From: Sanguibacter suarezii NBRC 16159 | GTDB taxonomy: Bacteria > Actinomycetota > Actinomycetes > Actinomycetales > Cellulomonadaceae | Length of the DNA: 64,000 nucleotides | NCBI RefSeq assembly: GCF_001552735.1 | Contig: NZ_BCRT01000016.1 | Coordinates: 248,001-312,000 of the forward strand | Reading direction: 5' to 3' | Shown: positions 1 through 8,587 of the stretch, piece after piece | How the letters are laid out: every line of letters starts with the position of its first letter | Position numbering within the stretch: position 1 is the stretch's first letter | Notes under the pieces: generated by a model | Told to the model about the DNA's origin: nothing | Databases searched by the model: none | The model's input: only the letters and a program-made list of their open reading frames with translations | Made by a program: the position numbers and the translations under genes

Positions 1-1473
1 GCTCGGCGACGACGGGGAGAAGTAGATCCGCGGCTCGTAGCCCTCGGTGTTGAGATCGGTCAGCGCACCCACGGAGGGGATGCCGCCCTCGAAGAAGGCC
101 GGGCGGCCGTCGGGGCCGATCTGGTTGCCGTAGGCAGCCACCACACCGAAGCCGTGGGTGTAGACCGTGTGGTCGTTGACCCAGTTGCGCTGGTCGGCGC
201 TCAGTCCGTCCAGCTCGAGCTCGCGCACGGCGATGACGGTGTCGCGGCTCTCCCCGTCGATGACGTAACGGTCGACCGAGAGGGTGTCGGCGAAGTTGTA
301 GTAGCCACGGTTCTGCTGGAGCTGGCGGAAGGACGGGCTGACGATGGTCGGGTCGAGGAGGCGGATGGACGCCGTGGTCTGGGCGTCTGCGCGCAGCGCG
401 CCCTGCTCAGCCGTCGTCTTGGCGTCGTAGGCCTGGACCTCCATGCCATCCAGGCCGAAGGCCGTCCGGGTCGCGTCGATGTTGCGCTGGATGTACTCGG
501 CCTCCTTCACCTGGGCGTCCGGGTTGACCTGGAAGCGCTGGACGACAGCCGGGTAGACCCCGCCGACGACGATCGCCGCGACGACCATGAGGCCGACGCC
601 GATCGCCGGCAGGCGCCACGTGCCGCGCACCGCCGTGACGATGAAGAGCGCAGCGACGAGCACTGCGACGCCGGCGAGGATGGCCTTGGCCGGGATGACC
701 GCGTTGACGTCCGCGTAGGAGGCGCCGGCGAACTTCTCACCGTCGGTCTTGAGCAGGGAGTACCGGTCCAGCCAGTAGTTGAGGCCGATGAGTGCCATGA
801 GCAGCGCGGCGATGACGGCGAGCTGGATCCGTGCGGCGCGGGTGGTCCGGACGCCGCCCTCGGCGATGCGCACGCCCCCGTAGAGGTAGAGCGTGGCGAG
901 CGCGGCGATGCCGGCGATGATGACGACGGCGACCAGGAACCCTGCCACGAAGCGCAAGGCCGGCAGCGTGAAGATGAAGAAGGACAGGTCGATGCCGAAC
1001 TGCGGGTCGTCGGTGCCGAAGGGCACCGAGTTCAGCGCCAGCAGCACCGTGGTCCACTGCGAGGACGCCGCGACGCCGGCGAACAGGCCCACGAGGATGG
1101 GTGCCGCGATCATGACCAGCTTGCGCAGCGGCTCGATGGCCTCGCGGTACTGGTCGAGGGTCGCCTGCTCAGGGGTGGACGGGGCGTAGATCGGCCGGTT
1201 GCGGTAGGCGAGCTGCAGGCTCCCCCAGACCGCTCCGCCCATGACGAGGAAGCCGGCGGCGAAGAGCGCCGCTCTGGTCCCCCACTGGGTCCAGATGACC
1301 TTCTCGTACCCGAGCTGGTCGAACCACAACACCTCCGTCCAGAACTGCGCGAGCAGGAACAACGCCACCACGACCACGCCGACGGCGATGGCGGTGATGG
1401 CGAGCGGACTCGGCCTGCGGCCGCCCTTGCCCCGCACGGGGGCTGGACGGCGTGGAGGTGCTGCTGAAGACAC
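1..1473 (-). CDS. UPF0182 family integral membrane protein, 3' end cut by window edge
   Basis: The reading frame is open from a GTG at 1473 to the window edge, giving about 491 N-terminal residues; the C-terminus is missing. The start is preceded by GAGGA about 8 bases upstream. The visible part has a short basic N-terminus and then several hydrophobic segments in roughly the first 250 residues, followed by a long extracytoplasmic-looking part that includes a QNRGYYNFAD stretch. This arrangement and sequence match the large UPF0182 (COG1615) membrane proteins of actinobacteria such as Rv3193c, whose biochemical role is not established. It is divergent from the PPA1309-like gene, the same neighbourhood as in mycobacteria. 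The family call is firm; no function can be given. Confidence 0.88.
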   Translation of the reverse strand, partial: MSSAAPPRRPAPVRGKGGRRPSPLAITAIAVGVVVVALFLLAQFWTEVLWFDQLGYEKVIWTQWGTRAALFAAGFLVMGGAVWGSLQLAYRNRPIYAPSTPEQATLDQYREAIEPLRKLVMIAAPILVGLFAGVAASSQWTTVLLALNSVPFGTDDPQFGIDLSFFIFTLPALRFVAGFLVAVVIIAGIAALATLYLYGGVRIAEGGVRTTRAARIQLAVIAALLMALIGLNYWLDRYSLLKTDGEKFAGASYADVNAVIPAKAILAGVAVLVAALFIVTAVRGTWRLPAIGVGLMVVAAIVVGGVYPAVVQRFQVNPDAQVKEAEYIQRNIDATRTAFGLDGMEVQAYDAKTTAEQGALRADAQTTASIRLLDPTIVSPSFRQLQQNRGYYNFADTLSVDRYVIDGESRDTVIAVRELELDGLSADQRNWVNDHTVYTHGFGVVAAYGNQIGPDGRPAFFEGGIPSVGALTDLNTEGYEPRIYFSPSSPS

Positions 1474-1625
1474 GACGTGGGATCCTCGCTGTTGGTGACA
1501 CTTCGTCTGTGAGGCGCCAAGCTGCGGCCCTCACCCGGTCCAACGCTTATGAACTTCCTTAGGTTCCCACAGTTGGTCCGCCCGGCGCACTGCCACTGGT
1601 GAGCGCATCTGACATCCTGGTGACC

Positions 1626-2204
1626 ATGACTGCCCCTTCCTCCTCCCCCGCGCCCGCGGGGTCCCCGCTCTCCCCGTCCCAGCGAGCCCTGGCCGACGCC
1701 GTCATCGACGTCGAACGCCACGTCGCCAGCACCGGGTGGGACGCACCCACCCGCGTCTTCGCCCTCGTCTCCACCCAGGCTGCGCTGGAGGCGGAGCCCG
1801 AGCTGGCGACGGTGCTGCCGCCCACGACCGTGGAGGCTGCGCTGGCCGACCCGACGCACCTGACGTCGGTCGAGCAGGACGACCTGCCCGAGACCGACTC
1901 GCTGGAGGACCTGCTCGCCTCGATCGTGTGGCCGGAGACCGTCACCGGCGCTGCGGTGGTCGTCGAGCGCAGCATCTTGCCGCCGTCGGCCGAGGCCGAC
2001 ATCCCCGACGACCCGGCCGCGGCCCTGGCCTTCCTCGCCGAGCACCCCGACCGTCAGGACGTGCGGATGGCCGTGGGCGTCCTGCGTGATGGCGCCTCCT
2101 GGTGCGCGCTGCGCACCCGTGCCAACGACTCCGACGAGGACGTGGCCACCGGGCTGAACCTCGTGCCCGGGCTCATCGCGGCGCTGCGCTCGACGTTCTT
2201 GTGA
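1626..2204 (+). CDS. PPA1309-type conserved actinobacterial protein
   Basis: This 192-residue soluble protein belongs to a small conserved family found beside UPF0182 and the YlbL-like protease in Micrococcales and Propionibacteriales. No catalytic motif is visible. It starts with a Pro/Ser/Ala-rich leader, then an acidic alpha/beta-looking domain that includes a conserved-looking SWCALR segment near residue 155. I chose the ATG at 1626; an in-frame GTG at 1599 would add nine residues. CATCCT lies seven bases before the ATG and could be a -10 box of a leaderless mRNA, though weakly. Its stop lies 15 bases from the stop of the convergent PDZ protease gene. The function is unknown. Confidence 0.75.
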   Translation: MTAPSSSPAPAGSPLSPSQRALADAVIDVERHVASTGWDAPTRVFALVSTQAALEAEPELATVLPPTTVEAALADPTHLTSVEQDDLPETDSLEDLLASIVWPETVTGAAVVVERSILPPSAEADIPDDPAAALAFLAEHPDRQDVRMAVGVLRDGASWCALRTRANDSDEDVATGLNLVPGLIAALRSTFL

Positions 2205-2219
2205 GCGCCTGAGCAGTCC

Positions 2220-3413
2220 CTAGGACGAGCAGGTGGGCAGGGAGTCGCCCTCGCCGGCGCCGATGGCCACCATCGCGTCGTAGGCCTCAGCGAGGGTGGC
2301 GACCTTGACCACCCGCAGCCCGTCAGGCACGTGCCCCACGACCTCGTCACAGTTGGCCGCCGGAGCCAGGAACCAGCTCGCGCCGTCGCGCACGGCGCCG
2401 TTGAGCTTCTGCCGGATCCCGCCGATCGGCCCCACCGTCCCGGTGGTGTCCATCGTCCCGGTCCCGGCGATCACCTCACCGTTCGCCTCGTCCTGAGGGG
2501 TGAGCTTGTCGATGATGCCGAGCGCGAACATCGTGCCCGCGCTCGGGCCGCCGATGTCCTCGATCTGGATGTCCACGTCCACCGGGAAGTCGAAGGTGGT
2601 GTCCACGAGCACACCCAGGCGTGAGCCGGTGCCACCTTCGGGCGGGTCCACCGTCTCGAAGGTCTCCTCGACGGGGACGCCGTCGCGGACCAGGCCGAGG
2701 GTCACCGTCGTGCCCGGCTCGATCTCCGAGAGCGCGTCGACCAGGCCCTGCGAGCTGGTCACCGGGGCGCCGTTCAACGACGTGATGACGTCGCCCTCCT
2801 GGACGTGGTCCGGGGCCTGGGAGGCCTCGACCGTGCCGGCCGCGACGAGGGTCACCGGGATGTCGTACCCGAGCTCGGACAGGGCGGCGTAGGTCGCGTT
2901 CTCCTGCGAGCTGACCATGTCTGCCGCGCTCTCGGCGTCGAGCTCCTCGCGCGTGATGTTCGTGGGGAAGACCTCTTCGACCGGGAAGACGGCACGGGTG
3001 TCGTCGAACCAGCCCTGGACCACCTGGACGAGGTTGACCGGGTAGCCGGGTCCCCCGCCCACCCCGACGGTGGTGAGCAGCAGCTCACCGGTCGAGGGGT
3101 ACGTCTCGGTGCCGGAGATCTGGATGAGGTCCGCGCCGTCCGCCTGCCCGAGCGTGTCGCGCGTGGGTCCGGGCGACTTCACGACGTAGGGCGCGGGCAG
3201 CACCGCGAGCCCGGACAGCAGCAGCACGGTGGCCATGAAGGACACCCCCAGCGTGATCGAGCGGCGGCTGGGACGCTCCTCCGGGGCGGTCACGACCGAG
3301 GGACCGCGCCGGCGGCTGCGACGACGGCCGGGACCGGCCGGAGCCAGATCGGTGGGGCGCTCGTCGTGCGGGTGATCAGCACTCAGGTTCTCGGCGTTCG
3401 GCTCGGTCGACAC
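2220..3413 (-). CDS. YlbL-family membrane-anchored PDZ/Lon-like protease
   Basis: This 397-residue protein has a basic N-terminal tail, one transmembrane helix near residues 53-72, a PDZ domain (about 205-275, with EGDVITSLNGAPV) and a C-terminal Lon-type (S16) protease domain. The Ser/Lys dyad appears to be in GGPSAG (Ser) and GIRQK (Lys). The single helix would place PDZ and protease on the outer face of the membrane, as expected for YlbL/Rv3194c proteins. The GTG start at 3413 follows a GGGGATG ribosome-binding sequence. The gene keeps the mycobacterial neighbourhood next to UPF0182. Substrates are not known; in the family it is linked to envelope or division quality control. Confidence 0.9.
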   Translation of the reverse strand: MSTEPNAENLSADHPHDERPTDLAPAGPGRRRSRRRGPSVVTAPEERPSRRSITLGVSFMATVLLLSGLAVLPAPYVVKSPGPTRDTLGQADGADLIQISGTETYPSTGELLLTTVGVGGGPGYPVNLVQVVQGWFDDTRAVFPVEEVFPTNITREELDAESAADMVSSQENATYAALSELGYDIPVTLVAAGTVEASQAPDHVQEGDVITSLNGAPVTSSQGLVDALSEIEPGTTVTLGLVRDGVPVEETFETVDPPEGGTGSRLGVLVDTTFDFPVDVDIQIEDIGGPSAGTMFALGIIDKLTPQDEANGEVIAGTGTMDTTGTVGPIGGIRQKLNGAVRDGASWFLAPAANCDEVVGHVPDGLRVVKVATLAEAYDAMVAIGAGEGDSLPTCSS

Positions 3414-3473
3414 CGGACCATCATCCCCGACAAGTCTGGACGCGCGCTGAGACGCCCACGCTGAGGCTCCCGC

Positions 3474-4532
3474 TCAGCGTCGCCCGCGCGACTGCTTGAG
3501 GATCGCCGCGGTGCCCAGCAGCGCGACGGCGGCGCCCGCCGCGCCCAGCGCTGCGGCGTCGAGCCCACCCACCCGTCGCCCGGCCACCCCGACCCGCCCG
3601 CGCACCTGGGCCACCAGGGTCCGCAGGCACGCCTCGCTCGACCACGTGGGTACCCATCCCGCGTCACGCAGGGTCGTTGCGCTCACCGTCCACGGGTACA
3701 CCGAGAAGCTCATGTCTGAGGCCGGCGCGGGCAGCACGCCCACCCGGTGCAGCCGCTCGGCCACACCGAAGGCCGAGGCGGCCGGCAGGTCGATCCCCCG
3801 CATCCCGGCGATGCGCTTCACGACCTCCGGCGTGAGCACGTCCGGCTGACCGTCGCGCAGCGCGCCGACGGTCAGCCGGCCGCCCAGCCCCTGCTCGACG
3901 ACGACGCGCACCGCGTCGGCCACGTCGTCGACGTGCACGAGCTGCCACTCCCGGCGCACACCACGGATGGTGAGCACCCGTGGTGCTTCGAAGTGGCGGG
4001 TCATGAGGGTGTCGATGTCAGGGCCGACGAGCACCGCCGGGCGCAGCACGGTGACGGTCATCCCGGCCTCGGCGGCAGCAGGCGCCATCGCCTCGATGGT
4101 CGCCTCGAAGGTCAGCACGTCCCCGGCGTAGCTGGCGTCGACCTCGTCCAGGCGGGGGTCGTCGTCGGCGATGAGAGCTCGGTCAGGATGCGCCCCGTTG
4201 ACCATCGCCGAGCTGATCGCGACCACATGCTCGACCCCGGCGGCCGCGGCGTCGGCCAGGTCCTGCTCGACGCCGGCCACGAGCGCGGCGCGCCGCGGCG
4301 CCACGCGCTGGGCTCCCACCCGCGCGAAGTCGCCGGTGTGCCCGACGAGCACGACCGCGCGGGCACCGGCGAAGCGCGACGCGGCGGCGTCGTCGCTCTG
4401 CGTCTCCTCGCCCCCGGTCATGCCCAGCAACCGGAGCCGGTGGCGGATGCCGCGGGCCGTCGGGGTGTCCCCCACGACCACCACGGGCCCCACGGGCTCG
4501 GTGCGCTCAGAGCGAACCGGTCGTGCGGTCAT
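3474..4532 (-). CDS. NAD(P)-binding SDR/epimerase-like protein
   Basis: This 352-residue protein resembles atypical extended short-chain dehydrogenases of the NAD-dependent epimerase/dehydratase type. Visible features are an N-terminal nucleotide-binding strand-loop-helix (VVVVGDTPTARGI, about residues 17-29), a central VEHVVAISSA segment, an LRPAVLVGP strand and a VHVDDVADAV segment typical of the family. A classical YxxxK catalytic pair is not evident, so it may bind a nucleotide without being an oxidoreductase. The C-terminus has a hydrophobic stretch followed by basic residues that may associate with the membrane. It is divergent from the zinc metalloprotease gene at 4644. The substrate is unknown. 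Confidence 0.7.
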   Translation of the reverse strand: MTARPVRSERTEPVGPVVVVGDTPTARGIRHRLRLLGMTGGEETQSDDAAASRFAGARAVVLVGHTGDFARVGAQRVAPRRAALVAGVEQDLADAAAAGVEHVVAISSAMVNGAHPDRALIADDDPRLDEVDASYAGDVLTFEATIEAMAPAAAEAGMTVTVLRPAVLVGPDIDTLMTRHFEAPRVLTIRGVRREWQLVHVDDVADAVRVVVEQGLGGRLTVGALRDGQPDVLTPEVVKRIAGMRGIDLPAASAFGVAERLHRVGVLPAPASDMSFSVYPWTVSATTLRDAGWVPTWSSEACLRTLVAQVRGRVGVAGRRVGGLDAAALGAAGAAVALLGTAAILKQSRGRR

Positions 4533-4643
4533 GGTCGTCCTGCCTCCCTGGTGCCTGTTTAGTGGTTACCGTAAAGAGCATCGAGGTCAGCGATCACCTC
4601 GAGGCGACCGCGTCATCGATCAGTCATCGCATGAGGAGACTCT

Positions 4644-6140
4644 ATGAGCAGCGACCCGTCCGACCGTTCTGGCGCGCCGCAGGAGCCGGACCCCTCACAG
4701 TGGGAGGAGCTCCTGCGCTCGCTCTTCGGGTCTGACGCCGAAGAGGCCCTCCAGGAGCTGCGCTCGCGCGGTTTCGACCCCGCCACCCTCGCGGCGGGCT
4801 CCGAGTTCCAGAACGACCCGCAGATGCTCCAGCACATTCTTGACCAAGTCCGACGCCTGCTCACCTCGTCCGCCACCGGACCGGTCAACGCAGACGTCGC
4901 GCACGACGTCGCCCGGCAGGCCGCGATGGCCGGCGGCGACCCCTCGCTCACCTCCCGCGAGGTGCGGGTGGCCACCGAGGCCCTGTCCGTCGCCGAGCTG
5001 TGGCTCGACGCAGCCACCGACATCCCTCCGGGCGGCGGGAAGGCCCTGGCCTGGACCCGCTCGGAATGGGTCGAGCGCACCCTGCCGGCCTGGAACATCC
5101 TCGCCCAGCCGGTCGCATCCTCGGTCGCGGACGCGCTCACCGCGATCCTGCGTGACCAGCTCCCCGGCGACCTGTCCGCCCTCGGCGAGAGCGGCCTGCC
5201 CGGCGGGATGATGAGCGGGATGTTCGGCGGCGACGGCGCGATCGACCCGAGCCAGATCATGCGGCGCATCGGCGCCGCGGTCTTCGGCATGCAGATCGGC
5301 ACCGCGGCCGGCACCCTCTCGCGGGAGGTCTTCGGTGCGACCGACATCGGGGTGCCGCTGCTCAGCGAGCCCGCGACGGTGCTCGTGCCGGCCAACGTCG
5401 CCGCCTTCGCCGAAGGGCTCGCCGCTCCCGAGGAGGAGGTCCGGCTGTTCCTCGCGCTGCGCGAGGTCGCCCACGCACGCCTCTTCACCCACGTGTCCTG
5501 GCTGCGCGGTCACCTGCTGGGCCTCGTGGAGGCCTACGCCAAAGGCATCACCATCGACATGGACGCCCTCGAGTCCTCCATGCGCGAGATCGACCCGACC
5601 GACACCGAGGCGCTGCGCGGTGCGCTCTCCGGCGGCGTCTTCGCCCTGCAGTCCACCCCCGAGCAGAAGGCGACGCTGCTGCGGCTGGAGACCGTGCTGG
5701 CCCTCGTCGAGGGCTGGGTCGACGAGGTCGTGGCGCGCGCCGCCCTCCCTCACCTGCCGCACGCCGTCGCGCTGCGAGAGATGATCCGCCGACGCCGCGC
5801 CGCGGGCGGCCCCGCCGAGCAGACCTTCGCCTCCCTCGTCGGCCTCGAGCTGCGTCCCCGTCGTTCGCGCGACGCCGCGGCGCTGTGGGCCTCGATCGAC
5901 TCCCAGGTAGGACCGACCGAGCGCGACGCGGTGTGGGACCACCCGGACCTGCTCCCGGGGACCCTCGACCTGGACGACCCGGCCGGCTACTTCACCCGGC
6001 GTGCTGCGGTCACCGCTGAGCAGTCCGACGTGGACCGCGCTCTGGCGGAGATCTTCGGCGAGGCCGACGGCACTGATGGTGCTGATGGTGCTGACGGCGA
6101 CACCCCAGACGGCACCGGCGAGGAGCCGACGAAGGACTGA
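4644..6140 (+). CDS. DUF2342 zinc-dependent metalloprotease-like protein
   Basis: This 498-residue protein matches the actinobacterial family annotated as zinc-dependent metalloprotease or coenzyme F420-biosynthesis-associated protein (Rv3195-like, DUF2342). The diagnostic helix LREVAHARLF lies near residue 275, inside a long alpha-helical region, and is followed by HVSWLRGHLLGLVEAYAKG. The C-terminal 25 residues are an acidic Asp/Gly/Thr-rich tail. The ATG at 4644 is preceded by GAGGAGA. Its stop codon directly abuts the stop of the convergent metallopeptidase gene (TGA at 6138-6140, TAG at 6141-6143). The fold is confidently assigned; protease activity in this family is inferred rather than shown. 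Confidence 0.85.
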   Translation: MSSDPSDRSGAPQEPDPSQWEELLRSLFGSDAEEALQELRSRGFDPATLAAGSEFQNDPQMLQHILDQVRRLLTSSATGPVNADVAHDVARQAAMAGGDPSLTSREVRVATEALSVAELWLDAATDIPPGGGKALAWTRSEWVERTLPAWNILAQPVASSVADALTAILRDQLPGDLSALGESGLPGGMMSGMFGGDGAIDPSQIMRRIGAAVFGMQIGTAAGTLSREVFGATDIGVPLLSEPATVLVPANVAAFAEGLAAPEEEVRLFLALREVAHARLFTHVSWLRGHLLGLVEAYAKGITIDMDALESSMREIDPTDTEALRGALSGGVFALQSTPEQKATLLRLETVLALVEGWVDEVVARAALPHLPHAVALREMIRRRRAAGGPAEQTFASLVGLELRPRRSRDAAALWASIDSQVGPTERDAVWDHPDLLPGTLDLDDPAGYFTRRAAVTAEQSDVDRALAEIFGEADGTDGADGADGDTPDGTGEEPTKD

Positions 6141-6716
6141 CTAGCCCGGGGCGTCGCCGAGCTCGTCGTCGGCGCCCTCGTCCGGTCCGACGTCCCGCGC
6201 GAAGGCGTGCCCCTCGAGGAAGCCCCGCGCCCGCTCGGTGCGGGGGTAACGGTCCAACAGCGCCCAGAAGTCTGGCCCGTGGCCGGCGTGCAGGGTGTGC
6301 GCCAGCTCGTGCAGCAGCACGTAGTCGAGGACCCAGCCGGGCATCCCCCGCACCCGGGTGGAGATGCGGATGGAGCCCTCGGGAAGGCTGCACGAGCCCC
6401 AGCGGCGTCCCTGGCGGGCCGACCACCGGACGGATGACGGACGGGCCAGCCCGTCGAGGTACTTCTCGGAGAGCTCCAGCGCGCGGGTGGCCAGGCCCTC
6501 GTCGGAGGGCCGGCGGCGCTGCTCCTTGTCGGCGAGACGGTCGAGCATCCGCTGCACCCACTCACGCTCCTGGGCGCGAGAGAACTTCGCGGGGATCGAG
6601 ACGATGGTCCGGTCCCCGTCGCGGTACGCGCTGACCGTGCTCGTGCGGCGACGGCTCCGTCGTACCTCGACCTGAGTGGTGGCGGTGTTGGCGACTCCGT
6701 CGGCAGTGTCGGGCAC
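6141..6716 (-). CDS. YgjP-like (M48/WLM-type) metallopeptidase
   Basis: The product is 191 residues with the GTG start at 6716. It carries the zinc protease signature HELAHTLHAGHGPDFW (HExxH plus a downstream His) and an RRWGSCS motif, both standard in YgjP/DUF45 metal-dependent hydrolases. There is no signal peptide, so it should act in the cytosol. The N-terminal 40 residues are rich in Arg/Thr and probably disordered, and the C-terminal tail is acidic. It is divergent from the ThiF-like gene and convergent, with no gap, with the DUF2342 gene. The enzyme class is clear; the substrate is unknown. Confidence 0.87.
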   Translation of the reverse strand: MPDTADGVANTATTQVEVRRSRRRTSTVSAYRDGDRTIVSIPAKFSRAQEREWVQRMLDRLADKEQRRRPSDEGLATRALELSEKYLDGLARPSSVRWSARQGRRWGSCSLPEGSIRISTRVRGMPGWVLDYVLLHELAHTLHAGHGPDFWALLDRYPRTERARGFLEGHAFARDVGPDEGADDELGDAPG

Positions 6717-6822
6717 GCTCTGACCGTAGCGGGGTTTCTGCCCGAAAGTGGGTAGTACGCGCCGACGAGCAGGTGCCTGTGCACAACGTCGACGACCTCG
6801 CCACCCGTGCCACGATCGCAGC

Positions 6823-7860
6823 ATGAAGCTTCGTCCTGGCCTGCGGGTCCTCGAGCGTGGTCCCGGGACCGTGCAGTTCGGCGCCGACCAGCGGTGGGCG
6901 ACGGTGCTCACCGGGCTGACCTCCGCCGAGACGGACGTGCTGCGCAGGCTGGCCGGCCCCGACCCGGTCGTGGGCGCCGAGCTGCTGCGGCGGTGCCGTC
7001 CGTCCGCAGGGGCACCGGTCGATCCTGAGCGCCTGAGCGAGCTGCTCGCCGCTCTCACCCGGTCCGGTCTGCTCACCGCGGTCCCACCCGGCCCGCTGCC
7101 GGTCGGTTCCGGTGCGGCGGACGACGTCCGGTCGGCGGCCTGCACCGCAACGGACGGGGACGGCGCGCGGGTGGTGGCCGCGCGCGCTCGGGCGGTCGTG
7201 GCCGTCGTCGGGCTGGGCCGGGTGGGGATGGTCCTGGCGGACACCCTGGCCTCGGCCGGGGTCGGCACCCTGGCGCTGGACGACGCCCGGCAGGTGCGGG
7301 CGGGCGACGTCGGGATCGGTGGGCTGCGGGACCGGCACGTGGGGCGGGCTCGTGCCGAGGGCGCCGCCGAGGTGCTCAGCGGAAGGTACCCGGCGCTGCG
7401 GGTCGGCGGTGACGGGCAGGCGCCGGACGTGGTGGTCGTCGTCTTCGACGAGGTGGCGGACTCCGTGCGCACCGTCCGCCTCATGGTCGAAGGAGTGGCG
7501 CACCTGGTGGTCACGGTGCGGGAGGGGGACGTCGTGGTGGGTCCGTTCGTGCTGCCGGGGCAGACGCCGTGCACCACGTGCCTGGACTGCCGGCGCACCG
7601 AGCTGGACCCTCTCTGGCCGCGCGTGCGCGACCAGCTCAGGGACGCTGCGGTCCAGCTTCCGCCCGCACAGGAGTCGTCGACCGCCGCGGCGAGCGGTGC
7701 GCTCGCCGCAGCTCAGGTGCTCGCGCACCTGGACGGGCGCCGGCCCGTGACAGCCGGGGCGTGCATCGAGGTATCAGCCCCGGATGCGGTGCCCCGGCTG
7801 CGGGAGTGGTCGATGCACCCCGACTGCGGGTGCGTCGACGTGTCGCCACCTCAGCGGTGA
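6823..7860 (+). CDS. ThiF/E1-like adenylyltransferase-fold protein (Rv3196-like)
   Basis: This 345-residue protein has an N-terminal winged-helix-like part (about residues 1-95) followed by a ThiF-type Rossmann domain beginning at VVAVVGLGRVGMVLADTL. Two cysteine clusters, CTTCLDC near residue 250 and DCGC near the C-terminus, look like the paired zinc ligands of E1-like enzymes. The family resembles the docking or activating proteins of TOMM (azol(in)e peptide) systems, yet no YcaO cyclodehydratase, dehydrogenase or precursor peptide lies nearby. I chose the ATG at 6823 because CACGAT ends six bases upstream, a possible leaderless -10 box. It lies between a metallopeptidase gene and whiB7, as in mycobacteria. 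The role is unknown. Confidence 0.75.
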   Translation: MKLRPGLRVLERGPGTVQFGADQRWATVLTGLTSAETDVLRRLAGPDPVVGAELLRRCRPSAGAPVDPERLSELLAALTRSGLLTAVPPGPLPVGSGAADDVRSAACTATDGDGARVVAARARAVVAVVGLGRVGMVLADTLASAGVGTLALDDARQVRAGDVGIGGLRDRHVGRARAEGAAEVLSGRYPALRVGGDGQAPDVVVVVFDEVADSVRTVRLMVEGVAHLVVTVREGDVVVGPFVLPGQTPCTTCLDCRRTELDPLWPRVRDQLRDAAVQLPPAQESSTAAASGALAAAQVLAHLDGRRPVTAGACIEVSAPDAVPRLREWSMHPDCGCVDVSPPQR

Positions 7861-7880
7861 CCGTCGGTGCTGCGTCATGG

Positions 7881-8231
7881 CTAGGCCGCCGCGTCCTTGC
7901 GCGGACGCCCGCGGCCGCGCTTGCGAGCGACCACCACCCCGTCGACGAAGACCTCGCCGCCCCATACTCCCCAGGGTTCGGCGCGCTCGACCGCTCCGGC
8001 CAGGCAGGCCTGCACGAGCGGGCACTGACGGCACATGGCCTTGGCCTGCTCGATCTGTGCGGTCTGCTCGGCGAACCACAGCTCGGGGTCGTTGGACCGG
8101 CAGGGCAGCAGGCCTGCCACGAGCTGGACGAACTCACGCCCTTCGCGCTGGGTCAGGGCTCGCTCGGGGGTGGCCTGGGCAGCGGGTGGTGTGGTGCGTG
8201 ACATCGTGTCGAGCAGCGTCGTGGATTGCAC
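7881..8231 (-). CDS. whiB7: WhiB7 redox-sensitive transcription factor
   Basis: This 116-residue WhiB-family protein has four cysteines at residues 44, 67, 70 and 76 for a [4Fe-4S] cluster, the turn motif GVWGG at 88-92, and the AT-hook RGRGRPRK at 105-112 that distinguishes WhiB7/WblC. In the family it binds the primary sigma factor and activates intrinsic resistance and stress genes when translation is inhibited. The GTG at 8231 follows a perfect AGGAGG five bases upstream, so the longer upstream reading is rejected. A further ATG at residue 10 is possible but lacks that signal. A 350-base leader with an upstream ORF and attenuator precedes it. It is convergent with the ThiF-like gene. Confidence 0.95.
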   Translation of the reverse strand: MQSTTLLDTMSRTTPPAAQATPERALTQREGREFVQLVAGLLPCRSNDPELWFAEQTAQIEQAKAMCRQCPLVQACLAGAVERAEPWGVWGGEVFVDGVVVARKRGRGRPRKDAAA

Positions 8232-8340
8232 GGCGTCCTCCTGAAATCCCTGTGTCGTGCCTGTCGTGGAACAAAGGGATTCACGGAACTTCGGCAAGCC
8301 ACCCGGTGAGCATCAATGCTCAGAGGCTGGGAGAACACGA

Positions 8341-8371
8341 AGGCCGCGGATCCCTGGGGACTCCGCGGCCT
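8341..8371 (-). terminator. Attenuator hairpin in the whiB7 leader
   Basis: Reading the minus strand, AGGCCGCGGA and TCCGCGGCCT form a perfect 10-bp stem around an 11-base loop, followed by TCGTGTTCTCCC, a moderately T-rich tail. It lies 21 bases after the stop of the leader ORF and about 110 bases before the whiB7 start, the position expected for a premature terminator. Its use as an attenuator is inferred from position and from known whiB7/wblC leaders. Confidence 0.75.
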
Positions 8372-8391
8372 GGTACTGGCTCATCTGGTGC

Positions 8392-8517
8392 TCAGACGAG
8401 AAGTTCCCTGGTGACGGAGACGTGGGGTGCGCGAGAACCGGTTGCGCGGAATCGGTTCGTGAAACCGATCGTGGCGTCATGCCGGATGACCGCAAGGGTC
8501 ATTGTCGTGATCTTCAT
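8392..8517 (-). CDS. whiB7 leader peptide (upstream ORF, 41 aa)
   Basis: Between the whiB7 promoter and attenuator is a 41-codon ORF with ATG at 8517 and TGA at 8394-8392. It is preceded by a strong ribosome-binding site (GAAGGAGG, about 9 bases upstream). The peptide begins MKITTMTLAVIRHD and is rich in Thr, Arg and Val. Upstream ORFs that sense slow translation are known in whiB7/wblC leaders of other actinobacteria. Inside the ORF, ATCGGTT and AACCGAT can form one hairpin, while the overlapping GAACCG can instead pair with a later CGGTTC, so ribosome position could choose between structures. It is too short for most gene callers. Confidence 0.75.
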   Translation of the reverse strand: MKITTMTLAVIRHDATIGFTNRFRATGSRAPHVSVTRELLV

Positions 8518-8587
8518 CTGTGCACCCACCTCCTTCTCGTCTCGGGCTCAGGCCTCTCGGCCGTCGCCTTCCTACAGGGACTCATGA

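Noticed and set aside
154-1467. A 437-codon forward frame antisense to UPF0182
   Set aside because: The edge-truncated minus-strand frame encodes clear transmembrane helices of UPF0182.
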